Assembly (NCBI GenBank): GCA_007922225.1
Contig: ML679961.1
Coordinates: forward strand, 65,361,075 to 65,425,074
Length of the DNA: 64,000 nucleotides
From: Emydura subglobosa
Taxonomy: Eukaryota; Chordata; Testudines; Chelidae
Direction of reading: 5' to 3'
Positions 9,930 through 20,842 of the stretch are shown in pieces; the first letter of the stretch is position 1, and each line of letters starts with the position of its first letter. The position numbers and the translations under genes are program-made. The notes below the pieces were generated by a model that was not told the DNA's origin, made no database searches, and saw only the letters and a program-made list of their open reading frames with translations.

Positions 9930-11680
9930 AAAACTGGTAGGTTGCTCTCGGGCACACCTTCTAAAGGCCCGTTTTCCACCCCGACTATGGTGGCTAGAGC
10001 CCGGCTGACAACAAGCAGCTCCCTGGTGTCTCTTGTATCCCTTGCCCTTCCTCTTACAGGAGTAATCCCCAGACTGTTGCTGATGTGAGGGCTTCAAATG
10101 CCTCCTGGAGGAAGATGGGGTATAGAGCCCAAGGGATTTTAGTGTTGCTCTCGAGTCCTTTATGCCATGCAGTCTGGCATCCATCTGCTCAGCAAAGAGG
10201 GCCATGCCATCGAAAGGGAGGTCCTGTACCGACTGCTGGACCTCTGACAGCAGACCCAAGGACTGCAGCCACAACGCTCATCTCATCGACACCTCTGAGG
10301 CCATTGACCTAGCTGCTGAGTCCACTGCATCAGAAGCCACCTGCAGGGACACCCTGGCTACCGCTCTCCCCTCTTCTAGGATGGCCTCAAACTCCTGTTT
10401 GGAGGAGGGAGTCAAAGAGTCTGTTGTCCTCCGTTGTGCTCCAAATGCAGCATCAAACCTTGAGGGATGAAGGACTGCAGCACCGAAGTTCCTCTCCCGG
10501 AACCAGGCTGTGGAATCCCTGAGCAAAACCCCCACCAGTAGGGCCACGATCCAGGCTATTGACCTTGTGGCCACGCTCCCATTGGCAGAGAAGTTGGGCA
10601 TCGGTGCTGCATTCTGCCTGACATGAGTAACCTCCTCACTGTCCAAGGATGTGCAGCTACCCGATGGCCATGGTGGTGCCGAGTCCAAATATCACATGGT
10701 GCCATGTGGGCGCACTGCTCCAGCACCTGAGAGTGGTGTGGGGAGCCCGAGCGTGGGTGTGCCAGGATCTGCTCTTGTCCTTTGGTTTCCTATATGGCCT
10801 AGGAAAGTGGGGCCGCGGTGCCAGGGAGACATGCCACAAGGTTGGTGACTGCATCACTCAAGGGGTCCATGGTGGTGTTCCGCCTCGCGCCGGCTCTCAG
10901 GAGACTGACAGTCCTCTTCTTCAAGGTACCATTCACTGGTGTGCAGGCAGTCCCCGGAGTCGAGACCACACTGTCTGGGTCAGGACAGCGTAGACCAGGC
11001 TTCGGCTGTCAGGCTGATCTGTCCCTCAATATGTTGCCTGTTGGTGCTGAATCTCGGAGCGGCCTACTGTCTCTTGGCGTTGGTGGCACGGGCAATGGCA
11101 GGAGGTCTTTCATAGTCTGGAAAGCCTCGGGAGTCGATGACATCACCAGGCGGTGAGGACCTCTACTGCTACCCAGAGTTGATGGAGGGCCCAGTGCTGG
11201 GGTCAATGCTCGCAGTGGCAAGGGACCCCTCTGAGGTGGGGAGGATTGGCAGCCCAACCCAGATCTCGCCTGGTCCCCTTACGCTTTTTCTGCAGGAGAG
11301 CATCCCCACTCTGTGTGAGTCTTCTTCTGCCTCTTCTTCAATACCAGAGATGGCAATCAGTGCCGAGATGAGGTAGAGGGCACCAGCAGAGCGCTGTGCA
11401 CCGAGGCCATCGTGCTCGGAGCAGAGTCAGATCTACCGGGCTCCAACATCAATCTAAGTGCTGACTCCATGAGGATGGCCTTAAGATGAATATCTCGTTC
11501 TCTCTTAGTCCAAGGGCAAAAACTTTTACAGATTTTGCACCTGTCACTGACATGCGCTTCTCCAAGACACTTTAAGCAACTTTGATGTGGGTCCTTCCTC
11601 GGCATAGGCTTCTTACATGAAGTGCAGGGTTTAAACCCTGGAGAACAGGGCATGCCCCGACCCTGGGCTTCTAACAACTA
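9930..11680 (-). pseudogene. DIRS gag-like ORF1 remnant
   Basis: The start is the frame at 11357-11677, which encodes a Cys-rich head: three C-x-x-C pairs (CTSC, CLKC, CKIC) within about 40 residues, followed by KRERDIHLKAILMESAL. The middle part is scattered. The frames at 10278-10688 (SIAWIVALLVGVLLRDSTAW, SSKQEFEAILEEGRAVARV) and 9711-10274 (VQDLPFDGMALFAEQMDAR, then a basic KRKGKGYKRHQG stretch) are the later gag parts. The product would package the element RNA. Several frame changes and stops separate the pieces. Identification rests on its place 5' of the reverse transcriptase and on general resemblance to DIRS ORF1 proteins. Confidence 0.65.
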
Positions 11681-11949
11681 ACAACAAAAAACAACTAAAC
11701 TAAAATATTAACTATTAACTAACTAGAACAATGAGAAAAAACCACTAGGTTTAGCGAGGGAATTTACAAAGGCAAGAGGTGTTCCAGCACCGTCACTGCC
11801 ACAGCAAGGAGGAACTGTGAGGGAGGGGGAGCTGACAGCGCCTATATGCAGGTGCATATGCACGCCGCTGCAGTAGGCACTGGAGTCGGCTCCTATGGGT
11901 ACTACTGAGGGAAAAAAAATTGTCTGGCACCAGTGCATGTGGCGTGCAC

Positions 11950-11988
11950 ACACACTTACTTTGGGAATGGACATGAGGAAGAAGAAAT
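11950..11988. repeat. DIRS right inverted terminal repeat
   Basis: The sequence tactttgggaatggacatga followed by ggaagaagaaa is the complement of the left ITR at 7515-7559, with a short gap of about 12 bases in this copy. It is the 5' end of the minus-strand element. Confidence 0.7.
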
Positions 11989-13200
11989 TTGGGTGCACAT
12001 AACCCCCCAAAATCAAGACAATTTGGTTTTGTGCCATCTATGGATTTAAATATCTCCTTTAGAAAATTTGGCCTATGTTTTTAGTACATTTGTGAGATTT
12101 ACAACATATCAGCTGCACAAAACCTCTCAAGATCAAAATATCTATCAAATCATCTATTTCAGACATGTCTAGTTTGAGTCTCTCCCCATAGTTGTTGCCA
12201 AGGCAATCAAGGCTAACCAGGTTATCCTCTATCTCAAGGTTCCCTATAAATGAGATTGGCTCACAGACACCTCCTCCGTCTGCAGAGCACTCTCTTTCTC
12301 TCTCTTACTGAGGATGTCCATCAGAGTACCTCTGTGGTTTTGTTCAAGGTGCAGTGCCTTCCTTTTCAGAAGAGAGTCCAATCCTATTATTATTCTTTCA
12401 ATCTCTATGCTTCATCTCTTCCTAGGCTGATGGGGCTTTGTTGCTGGGGGATTTTTTTGTTGTTTAATAGAATGGCTGGCATTTATAAGTGTCAAACTAA
12501 AATTATTTTCATTATTGTTTTGTTATGTATGCCAATTCAGATGGCTTTACAATGGATACTATACAATTCTAAAATAAATAAAATAAAGGGGGCCCAGAAC
12601 AAATGACAACATGGGTAATAATTATATCCTGTTTCCCTACCTTCCCAATGCAATTCCATTTGAATGCAGATCAATCAATACTATTGAGTAAGGCTGAATA
12701 TAGCTTCACCCCGCTTCAAACTCTTTTCAGTGGTACAGTGCACATTGCTAAGAGCTACATTCCATCATACGCATGCCTGCATTTCAATACTATGAGAAGG
12801 AATTCCTATACAACAGAGAGACAGTTTCTCTAAAGCCAATGTTATGAAGAAGTTCCCATTATCAGATTGATTTCTACTTTGAATTAAAAAAGAAGTCACT
12901 ATCTGTGCACTATATTTAAATCCCTTTCCCCTTACAGAAACCAAGCTATAAGCAGGCTTTTCATAAGACTTTACATTTATGGCCTTCTCCCCCAACCCTT
13001 TCTACAAGCCCAATCTCTACTTCAGCACTCAGTGATTCAGCAGCAAGAAAACAAAGGGGGAAATGTTATCCTCATTCTTCTTGCTGCTTTACTCTGGGAA
13101 AGTACATTTCTATTTGTTTTATACTGTTATTCAGGGAAAGAGCCTGGATGTGGCATTCTACTGCTTATTACCAAATTCTTTGTCTTTCCCACTCTCCACA
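11989..13200. other. No recognised feature
   Basis: Unassigned AT-rich sequence. The 118-residue frame at 12250-12606 shows no family signature. Confidence 0.4.
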
Positions 13201-13201
13201 C

Positions 13202-13471
13202 AGACCTTGTCTATACGCAAACTTGTACTGGGTTTAAACTAAAGGTGTATTTTTAAACCCACTTAGTTAAACCAATGCAACTTGTGTGTAGACACTGATT
13301 TCAGTTTAAGAGTGGCTGACATCAGTATATCTTGATCCTATAAAAAAGGATGGATTAAGCTGAAAAGAAATAAGAAATGTCTACACACTAACTTGCACTG
13401 GTTTAACTAAAGGTGCTTGGAAAAACACATCTTTAGCTAAACCTATGCAAATTAATGTGTAGACAAGGCCA
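13202..13471. repeat. Two tandem palindromic MITE units
   Basis: Unit one (13204-13294) starts ccttgtctatac and ends gtgtgtagacac. Unit two (13378-13471) starts atgtctacacac and ends aatgtgtagacaaggcc. Each unit is a palindrome with arms around acttgcactggtttaac and its complement. The 80 bases between them also pair weakly (tcagtttaag with ggattaagctga). The outer ends ccttgtct and agacaagg are complements, so the whole may be one compound element. Confidence 0.6.
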
Positions 13472-13598
13472 CAGTATTTCAGTAGATCAGCGATACCCAA
13501 AAAACTCTTGAATGGGTAAAATCTTTACATTTAGTTATTTTTGTGCTCATGAACATGATTGAGTAGCAGCTAGACATGCAAACTGTGGGCAATCACTC

Positions 13599-13828
13599 AA
13601 GGTATGTCTACACTGCAAGTCAAGGTGTGAGATCAGCTCAGGTAAAAATAAAATAGCCATGTAGATGCAGCAGTATAGGCTTAAGAAACACAAGTAAGTA
13701 CCCTGGGTTCTGGATGTGCTTGTATTGCGAGTGCCACTGCATCTACAGGGCTAATTTTTGCAATATCTAGCACAAATATATCTACCGGAGCTGCAATCAC
13801 ACCCTGGATTGCAATACTGACATAACCT
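13599..13828. repeat. MITE with tatgtctacactgcaa ends
   Basis: The left end aaggtatgtctacactgcaa pairs with the right end ttgcaatactgacataacct with few mismatches. The interior has no coding potential; the open frame at 13681-13899 is incidental. A related left end occurs at 53798. Confidence 0.6.
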
Positions 13829-14396
13829 TTGTAACACAATACTCTCCAAGTGCAGCACCTCTTTGTCCACACAGATCTCTGTGAAGCCACCTCAGTCATG
13901 ATCTGTAGTGTCCACTGCTATTCCAGTGCTAAAATTCTTCTCAGTAGTCTCTGGCAATTATGCAAAAGTATACAAAACTATGTGGCTCTATGGCAGGGAT
14001 TGGGTACAGGGGTTAGACTAGCTAAAACTGATTTAATTTATATTCGTATGTATTTCACAGGTCTCTAGAGCAAAAATAAAATTTTAATTCAATAAAGCCC
14101 TTCCAGTTATTTCTCTGAAACCCAGATTGGTAGGCATTTCTTAACAAAGTAACTGTCAAAAAAACTTTCCACACAACCTTCCCCACCCAATGGAGTAAGG
14201 CAGTTATATCTCAACCTCTGATGTCTTTATGTCATTAACACACAATTGGAATTGGAAACAATCACTAACACAGATGTTTGCCTCCTACATACATATTTAA
14301 AACACACCACAGATGTGCAGAGTTTAGTCAAACCTATAAAGTCAGCAATCCTGAAAGTCTGTCATAGCAATTGTGAGGAAAAGGACTGTGCCACTA

Positions 14397-14515
14397 AAGG
14401 CTTGTCTACACTGGTACTTATGCCGGCAAAACTTATGTCGCTCAGCAGGGTGTTTTTTTCACACTCCTAAGCAACAAAAGTTTTGCTGGCATAAGCGCCA
14501 GTGTAGACAAGCCCT
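14397..14515. mobile_element. Palindromic MITE flanked by TA
   Basis: The arms aaggcttgtctacactgg and ccagtgtagacaagccct are near-perfect complements, and the pairing continues inward (cttatgccggcaaaactt with aagttttgctggcataag). A TA dinucleotide lies on each side (14395-14396 and 14516-14517). That fits a Tc1/mariner-type target, though two bases is weak evidence. No transposase is encoded. Confidence 0.65.
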
Positions 14516-14874
14516 TAGAGAGCTTCAACTAAAAGGGAGACATATTAAAGTAGAGAACTTATTTCATGCTGTGAGTTATTGGGGGAAGAGGGGATGGAGG
14601 GAGTACATTTTTAATAAAAGGAGTGAGCATTTACAAACTTGTCAATGCAAAGAAGTTTACAACAGAGCTGGTGACAATTGAACACAATCTCAGGACTCAT
14701 TTGACACCATTCACTTCTTTGGACTTTAAAACAGCTTGAATATGAGAAACTTCCATTTTTTGTCAATTGGCGAATCACTTGTAACCTCTGAGACTTTCAT
14801 TTTGAATAAAATATAAATATTAGAAAATTGCTGCTCTGCATATTTACAAATCCCAGAAAATGAATTGGAAAGAG

Positions 14875-15080
14875 AGAGAGGGGAGGGATAGTCCAGTAGT
14901 TAGAGCACAGGACTGGAAATCACGACATATGTGTTCTATTCCATTATATTTTAAATGGAAAAATCACCACTTGCTTCACAGCAGTATGAGATTTAATTAA
15001 TTAATGTTTGTAAAGCTCTTTGAGATCCTGAGGTTGAAGATGTTAGAGAAGCATGCATTTTATATTGTTATTAAAACACA
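14875..15080 (+). repeat. MIR/CORE-SINE with intact pol III-like head
   Basis: Box A-like tagtccagtagttagagc and box B-like gtgttctattcc are present at 14888-14942. They are followed directly by the 3' part (gagatttaattaattaatg, tttgtaaagctctttgagat, tgttattaaaa). The middle CORE section (gtgcctcagtttcc) is missing, so this copy has an internal deletion. Confidence 0.7.
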
Positions 15081-15204
15081 CAATTTTTGTGCAGAACATT
15101 TCAGAGAGAGAAACAAAGGTTTGGTAACAAATAAGGTTTTGGTAACAATTCTTTTGTAACAAACAAACAAGGTTTTGGTAACAATTCTTTTGGTATAAGA
15201 ATTC

Positions 15205-15435
15205 AGACTAATATTTTCTTAGTGCCTAAAGTTTGCCTCCTAAATCTAGAATTAGGCACCTAAATAAAAGCAGCCCGATTTGCAGAATGCAGAGCACCCA
15301 CAAATCCTGCTGAAGTAAGTGTGAAATGCAGGTTCTCAACATTACTAAAAATTCACACCACTTATATTTATGTGCCTAAATATGTATTTAGCAACCTAGC
15401 TTTAGACATCCAGGTTTGAAAGTGTTGGCTTTACT
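15205..15435. repeat. MITE-like repeat, aagtgctgagcac family, fullest copy
   Basis: The left arm contains gcctaaagtttgcctcctaa and attaggcacctaaataaaag; the right arm contains tatgtgcctaaatatgtatt, caacctagctttagacatcc and aggtttgaaag. The arms are complements, and the centre carries the degraded gagcacccac/gctgaagtaa words shared with the other copies. Confidence 0.5.
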
Positions 15436-16899
15436 GTGAAAGGTGCTAGACTGACAAACCTGAAGACAGATGCCCTCCACAGAAGAGATACAGCCCAGAT
15501 AGCTGCAATGTAAACTCCCACAGACTACTGCCCCACCAATGTACCTCAGAAGTGACCAAAAAGACAACCACCCAGAGGCGTAAAGATAGTCCGTTCTTCT
15601 TAGCTCATTCAATCCTTGGCCTTTTTATTTGGACTGCCAATAAAGGTGCCAATTAGTGCCAAGCATGGGAGTGTTTTTTGTGATGTGGATGACTCCCCAC
15701 AAGGAACTGGACATACTCACCCAAAACAGTTTTAAAAGGCAGTTTCAAATGGCAATAATTGTTAGTCATTCTACATATATGGGCTGTATTTAAACTAATG
15801 GCCTAGAAATCAATAGCTTTCTCTCTCAGTACAGTTCAAATGAGCAATCCAGTCCCTCACCACCTTTTTCCTATAAAAATATCACACATGTAGCCAACTA
15901 AAAGCAAACATCAAGTATAATCTGACAGTACTACTACTAAAAATCTCCAACTGCCCCAGACACAATACCTCAGTTGTGCAGTTCTTCATCACTACTTGCC
16001 ACTTGTCCATTAAGCTATTGTGAAATGTAGTTCTCTGTCCCTCTTGCCCCCAAAGATGATTTCACCTCTTCGCTCAAATGGAAATTCCTTTGTACCCTTT
16101 TTTCTTGTTCAGTCTTCTATAATCACAAGGCAATGGAAATCAGAAAAAGCTTCACTGTTACATGAATGGTTTCCAGAAATATCAGTTTGCCAATAACAAG
16201 AACCGGTTTATAGACTGAGAAATAAGATTTTTTTAAACTTTAAATCCTTGGCTAGATACTTATACATAAAATAGACTATTTCTTTCACAGTATGTCCTCT
16301 GAGTCTGATCCAAAGCTCACTGAAGTAAACGGAAAGATTAACAGTCCTATGTTTGCAAAATGGAAGGCCTATTAGAAGTGACAGGAACCTTTCTGATACT
16401 CCTTGTATACTCATTTCAACAAAGAAACTTTTTAAACAGTGTCATAAATGCAGTACTTTTACATGCAGTACTGTAATTACTCTAAAACAAAGAGCATAAA
16501 CTGGTTAGATTAACCAGTATAAAGTGTTTATAAACATATCTCCCCAAACTCACAGACACCAGAGTAGAACAGTGCCAATTCCAAGCCCTTAACGATAAGT
16601 GTTAAAGTGCCACTGTTAGCAATTACAATTAAAGTGTAGTTTTAATCAATAAATTGGCTATACAAAAATGGCATCTTTTTACTTCATATGTCCGCTCCAC
16701 CTGGGCTGAATCCTGCTCACCAGAGGAGACTTTGGTACAATGAGCAGGATTTGGCTCTGTCTGCAGGTCACACTGATATAATTTTACTCCTGTTAGCATT
16801 GTAGCTGCAATCAGTACAGCTTTGGAAAAGTAACCTGAAGTCTACTCTACTTTGCACATCAGCAAAGGAATTTTTTAAGCTACATACTGACTGCTTAAT
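15436..16899. other. No recognised feature apart from a small palindrome
   Basis: Mostly unassigned AT-rich sequence. At 16702-16758 gctgaatcctgctcacc and gagcaggatttggctc form a short inverted pair of a kind frequent in this window. Confidence 0.35.
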
Positions 16900-17640
16900 T
16901 TTTATTACTGGTGATGATGCGAGGCAAAAGGAAGCCAGCTGCTTTTTCAGAGTCTGGGTGGGGTCTGTGATATCATTAGTTAGAAAAGGGAAATTGGAGG
17001 AAAGATCAGGCTGGGAGGTATAAAATTAAAAAGCTCAAGCACCTGAAAGAGAATGTCAGAAGTTTCATGAGAAGGGGAGGCTAAACCTGGAGCCAGCTGT
17101 GCTAACTTATCAGGTTTAGGTGTCTGGCAGGAAAGGAACTAGTAGCAGTTGCCTGTGTTCAGATCTAGAGTTTTAGGAGACTCTGCTGTCAAGCTGTTCC
17201 ACTGAAACCATACGACCGGTATTAAGACCACGTTGCACCTGCAGGCCTGCTAGCACCAAGCTCCAGCACATTTACTCGTTCTCAACAGCCAACCTCTGAA
17301 AGCTGCAGCCAAAAAGCACTGGCTGTATTGGCAGATCGTGAACTGGGTCCACAGGCAATTGTGCAAAGTTTGAGTACCCCAAAGATTATCCTTATTTAGG
17401 GAGACCCTGTCAATTTTTGTTTAAGTATTTTTTTTTAACATAAACACTAGTTTTAGTGAGTAGTGGATACGTTTACATTAATGTTTATAAGTTGCCACCA
17501 CTGGCTGAACCACTACAATGCCACCTATTGACTTGTAATAGTCATTACAAGAGGTACTCTTTTTTCCTATTGCATTGTCATTGTATTTTGCTATATTACT
17601 TCTAAATAAAGACGATCCTGACTCCAACTTAGGTGTTTAA
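16900..17640. other. Unassigned stretch with TATA-like and AATAAA motifs
   Basis: Sequence composition changes from GA-rich (16920-17090) to C-richer (17160-17350) and back to AT-rich. A ggtataaaa motif lies at about 17017 and AATAAA at about 17604. This might be a solo LTR or other transcript remnant. I cannot find clear LTR edges, so I leave it unassigned. Confidence 0.2.
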
Positions 17641-17763
17641 TGCTTTCCTTAGAACAATAAGTATTATTTGCCTTTATCTGCTAGGCCTATTGCATGGTTT
17701 AGACCAGAGCTGTTCCTGACAGCTACAAAGGTACTCTAATAGAAGTATGCTGTACATACTCAG

Positions 17764-17893
17764 GTGGAGGCACCACCGTCATTCTTCCTATGAGTACATG
17801 CGTGAACAGAAGAGTTCCACCTATCCAACACCACCGCCAGGACCTTCCCAGGATCCCCATTATCTTCAAAAATACCAGGCCCCTAGACAAGTG
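17764..17893 (+). CDS. Candidate internal exon, very uncertain
   Basis: The open frame at 17747-17947 contains a stretch unlike its AT-rich surroundings. It reads RWRHHRHSSYEYMREQKSS followed by a Pro-rich TPPPGPSQDP segment. A possible acceptor (tacatactcag) sits just before 17764 and a good donor (aagtg/gtgagc) after 17893, giving 130 bases in that frame. The peptide looks like a juxtamembrane or cytoplasmic tail, but I do not recognise a protein. The polypyrimidine tract is poor. It could equally be chance or a repeat remnant. Confidence 0.15.
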
Positions 17894-17947
17894 GTGAGCC
17901 TGCTCCCAGGTGATCCAGGAGGGAAGAGAGGGTTACAGAATTATTGA

Positions 17948-19239
17948 TAATGATTAAACAGGGAACCCCACAATCTCATTTTGACATTCATTTTTCTACC
18001 TATAAATTGCAATTTAAAACCAAATCTGCATAACTATGCTAACCCCCAATTTTAGGAGAGTTTATAATTCACTCCCAGGAGAGCCAGACAGAATTACACA
18101 TCTGCAGTCTGAAAGCAATCTTTCTTTCAATGGAAATGTAAGAGCTGAATTTTTAAATGTGTAAGAGTAGAGAGAATTTGATATCCACTATTGAAATGTA
18201 GTCACACCTGGGATGGACTGGCAGCTGTTAAAAGATTTAGGAAGGCAGACTGTGGTTACCAAAGTTGCAATTTAGACAGTAGGGCTAACATCCTTAAACT
18301 CTTGTAGAAGTTGCCAGGGAATGTTTAATAGTCACAAATGGTCAGGACTATAATTTTACACCTAAACCAAAAGATAAATCACTACAACACTCTTATGTAT
18401 GATGCTAAACCTGTTTTGTCTCTGGTTATTGTCTGCAATGTATCTGTTCTGCAATTTATCAGTTGTAGAGTGTGAGATATCCTCCTGCCTACACACCATG
18501 AAATACGAGTTATTGAAATAAAAATACAAGTTGAAATTAACAAATATAACCTTTGAGATATAAAACCTGGACAACTAGCTCCTGCATGTGGTCAAGAACT
18601 CACTTTTCAGCAATATTTTTCTTTAGCTCATAAATCCCTAAGGACGAGTAAATTCATCCTGATGGTTCTAAGTAGAAGTATAGGAGCAAAGTAAACAAAC
18701 TTCCCAGATTCATTCTTTCTCTGCCTCCCCATTAATTCACTCACTCCAGTACACTCTGTCCCTATTGTAGTTTAAGACTCCCTTCCTCTCCCATCTATTT
18801 TTTTCAACATGCAAACTCACTCTCAGTTTATTTCCTAGGTGAAGTATGCCAAGGTGTTTCTTTGCACACCCAAAATATAACAGAGGAGACCTTTGATGTT
18901 CACCTTATGATAGAGTCCCCAGACACTGTTTTTCTCTTCTGTTAGTGTCTTTCTGAAGTCTTTTCCAGCTCTTTATTATATTTGACTCAGAATGCTAATA
19001 GACTCCAATTGTTTGACATACACAATCTGGTCCACCCTGAAGATAAGCGTCTCCCACCCCCTTGTGTGGAGGAGTTTGTCTCAAGACATGCCATCTTTGA
19101 GTGACCTATTTTTAACACAGTCCTAGAAAACATTTTTTTAGTATATACACAACTCCTCACATTTTTTCCATGCATAATTCTCAAAAGGGTTATGATGACC
19201 AGTGTAACACAGACTTTCATTAGGGACATTACATGACAA
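17948..19239. other. No recognised feature
   Basis: Unassigned AT-rich sequence with no supported gene or repeat. Confidence 0.4.
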
Positions 19240-19246
19240 AAGAAGG

Positions 19247-19745
19247 GTGATGGTGGTCGTGGACTCCCTCCTAAGGGGGATGGAGTCATCCATCTGCCGT
19301 CCGGACCGGGAAACTAAAGAAATGTGCTGCTTGCCTGCAGCTAGGATTCAGGATGATGGAGAGACTGCCAAGACTCATCAAGTCCTCAGACTGCTACCCC
19401 TTCCTACTTCTCCACGTGGGCACCAATCACACTGCCAAGAACAATCTTGAGTGGATCACTGCGGACTATGTGGCTCTGGGAAGAAGGATAAAGGAGTCTG
19501 ACGCGCAAGTGGTGTTCCCATCCATCCTCCCTGTTGAAGGAAAAGGCCCAGGTAGGGACCGTCGCATTGCGGAAGTAAATGCATGATTATGCAGGTGGTG
19601 TCAGAGTGAAGGCTCTGGATTCTTCGATCATGGGATGTTGTTCCAGGAAGAAGGATTACGAGGAAGAGACAGGATTCACCTAACGAAGATAGGGAGGAGT
19701 ATCTTTGACAGGCTGGCTAACCTAGTGAGGAGGGCTTTAAACTAG
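19247..19745 (+). pseudogene. CR1 ORF1 esterase (SGNH-type) remnant
   Basis: CR1 ORF1 proteins carry a lipase/esterase-like domain of the SGNH hydrolase fold. Visible here are VVVDSLLRGMESSICRPDRE (block I, Ser codon at 19265), then in another frame LIKSSDCYPFLLLHVGTNHT (the GTN block, normally HVGTND). IKESDAQVVFPSILPVEGKG follows, and near 19660-19740 comes DRIHLTKIGRSIFDRLANLV (D-x-x-H block). So the catalytic Ser and the Asp and His positions are still there, but a frame change at about 19340 and a TGA at about 19583 break the protein. No zinc-finger part is seen because the 5' end is missing. Confidence 0.8.
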
Positions 19746-19879
19746 GTTTGATGTGGGACGGAGACCTAAGCCCGAAGGTAAGTGGGGAAATGGAATACCA
19801 CAAGGAACCAGGAGGAGGAGGATGAAGCAGAGGAGGCCTCCTGATTCATACTGAAAAAGTAGGGCAATCGGCTAGTTAT

Positions 19880-20412
19880 ATGAAGTACACAAATGCAAGA
19901 AGCCTGGGAAACAAGCAGGAGGAATTGGAAGTCCTGGCACAGTCAAGAAACTATGACATGATTGGAATAATTGAGACTTGGTGGAGTAACTCATACAGCT
20001 GGAGCACTGTCATGGATGGGTATAAACTGTTCAGGAAGGACAGGCAGGGGTGAAAAGGTGGAAGAGTTGCACTGTATGTAAGAGAGCTCTATGATTGCTC
20101 TGAGCTCCAGTATGAAACTGGAGATAAGCCAGTTGAGAGTCTCTAGGTTAAGCTTAGAAGCAAGAACAATAAGGGTGATATCATGGTGGGTGTCTGTTAC
20201 AGATCACAAGACCAGGAAGACGAGGTAGATGAGGCTTTCTTCAGTCAACTAGGGAAAGTTTCGAGTTCACAGGACCTGATTCTCATGGGGGACGTCAATC
20301 ATCCTGACATCTGCTGGAAGAGCAATACAGCAGAGCACAAACAATCCAGGAAGTTTTTGCATAGTGTTGCAGACAACTTCCTGGTGCAAGTGCTGGAGCA
20401 ACCAACTAGGGG
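19880..20412 (+). pseudogene. CR1 ORF2 apurinic-like endonuclease remnant
   Basis: This domain nicks target DNA to prime reverse transcription. The start reads YTNARSLGNKQEELEVLAQ, then YDMIGIIETWW (the Glu-containing block of APE-type endonucleases). Stops follow at about 20052 and 20145. The open frame at 20183-20842 continues with [20 protein letters not shown] and [14 protein letters not shown], the GDFNHPDI block carrying the Asp and Asn. The final S-x-H block is not reached because the element jumps at about 20415 to the far C-terminus. Confidence 0.85.
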
Positions 20413-20414
20413 CC

Positions 20415-20818
20415 GTGATGAGGTTCAACAAGGACAAGTGCAGAGTCCTGCATTTTGGACAGAAGAATCCCATACACGGCTACAGACTGGGGACAGACTA
20501 GGCAGCAGTTCCGCAGAAAAGGACCTGGGGGTAACAGTGGATAAGAAGCTGGTTATGAGACAGCAGTGTGCCCTGGTTGCCAAGAAGGCTAATAGCATAT
20601 TGGGCTGCATTAGTAGGAGCATTGCCAGCAGATCGCGGGAAGTGATTATTCCCCTCTATTCGGCATTGGTGAGACCGCATTTGGAGTATTGTGTCCAGTT
20701 TTGGGCCCCTCACTACAAAAAGGATGTGGACAAGTTGGAGAGAGTGCAGCGGAGGGCAACAAAAATGATTAGGGGACTGGAGCACAAGACTTATGAAGAG
20801 AGGCTGAGGGAACTCAGC
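20415..20818 (+). pseudogene. CR1 ORF2 C-terminal region
   Basis: After the deletion joint the sequence resumes downstream of the reverse transcriptase catalytic core. The words [59 protein letters not shown] and [20 protein letters not shown] are the standard CR1 C-terminal signature. The frame stays open from the endonuclease part through this region (20183-20842), which makes a 219-residue fusion; the joining is a deletion product, not a designed protein. Confidence 0.9.
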
Positions 20819-20842
20819 TTATTTATTTATTTATTTATTTAG
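20819..20842. repeat. (TTTA)n microsatellite inside CR1
   Basis: About six units of ttta begin exactly where the CR1 coding sequence breaks off after RELSLF. CR1 sequence resumes at agacagaacaagaagcaatg, so roughly 100 bases of the element are replaced. Confidence 0.8.

Larger units (their letters stand above)
7458..11988 (-). mobile_element. DIRS-type tyrosine-recombinase retrotransposon, decayed
   Basis: The element reads on the minus strand in the order gag, reverse transcriptase, RNase H, tyrosine recombinase. The ends are inverted repeats: tcatgtctattcccaaagta near 7535 against tactttgggaatggacatga near 11957. Inverted termini, a tyrosine recombinase and no integrase or endonuclease are the diagnostic set for DIRS elements. 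Every reading frame is broken by stops and shifts. The reverse transcriptase and recombinase have changed catalytic residues, so this copy cannot act. Its length of about 4.5 kb is shorter than a full element as far as I know, so internal loss is likely. DIRS insertions do not make target duplications and none is seen. The subfamily is unassigned. Confidence 0.85.

Noticed and set aside
13202..14517. CRISPR-like array of spaced palindromes
   Set aside because: The units differ in length and interior and the setting is vertebrate; they are MITEs.
14888..14945. tRNA gene
   Set aside because: Box A- and box B-like words are present, but there is no cloverleaf and a MIR tail follows, so it is a SINE head.
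16900..17640. Solo LTR with TATA box and AATAAA
   Set aside because: No TG...CA edges, no target duplication and too great a distance between the motifs; left as unassigned.
20183..20842. 219-residue open frame as an intact gene
   Set aside because: It joins CR1 endonuclease words directly to the CR1 C-terminus across a deletion, so it is a fossil and not a host protein.
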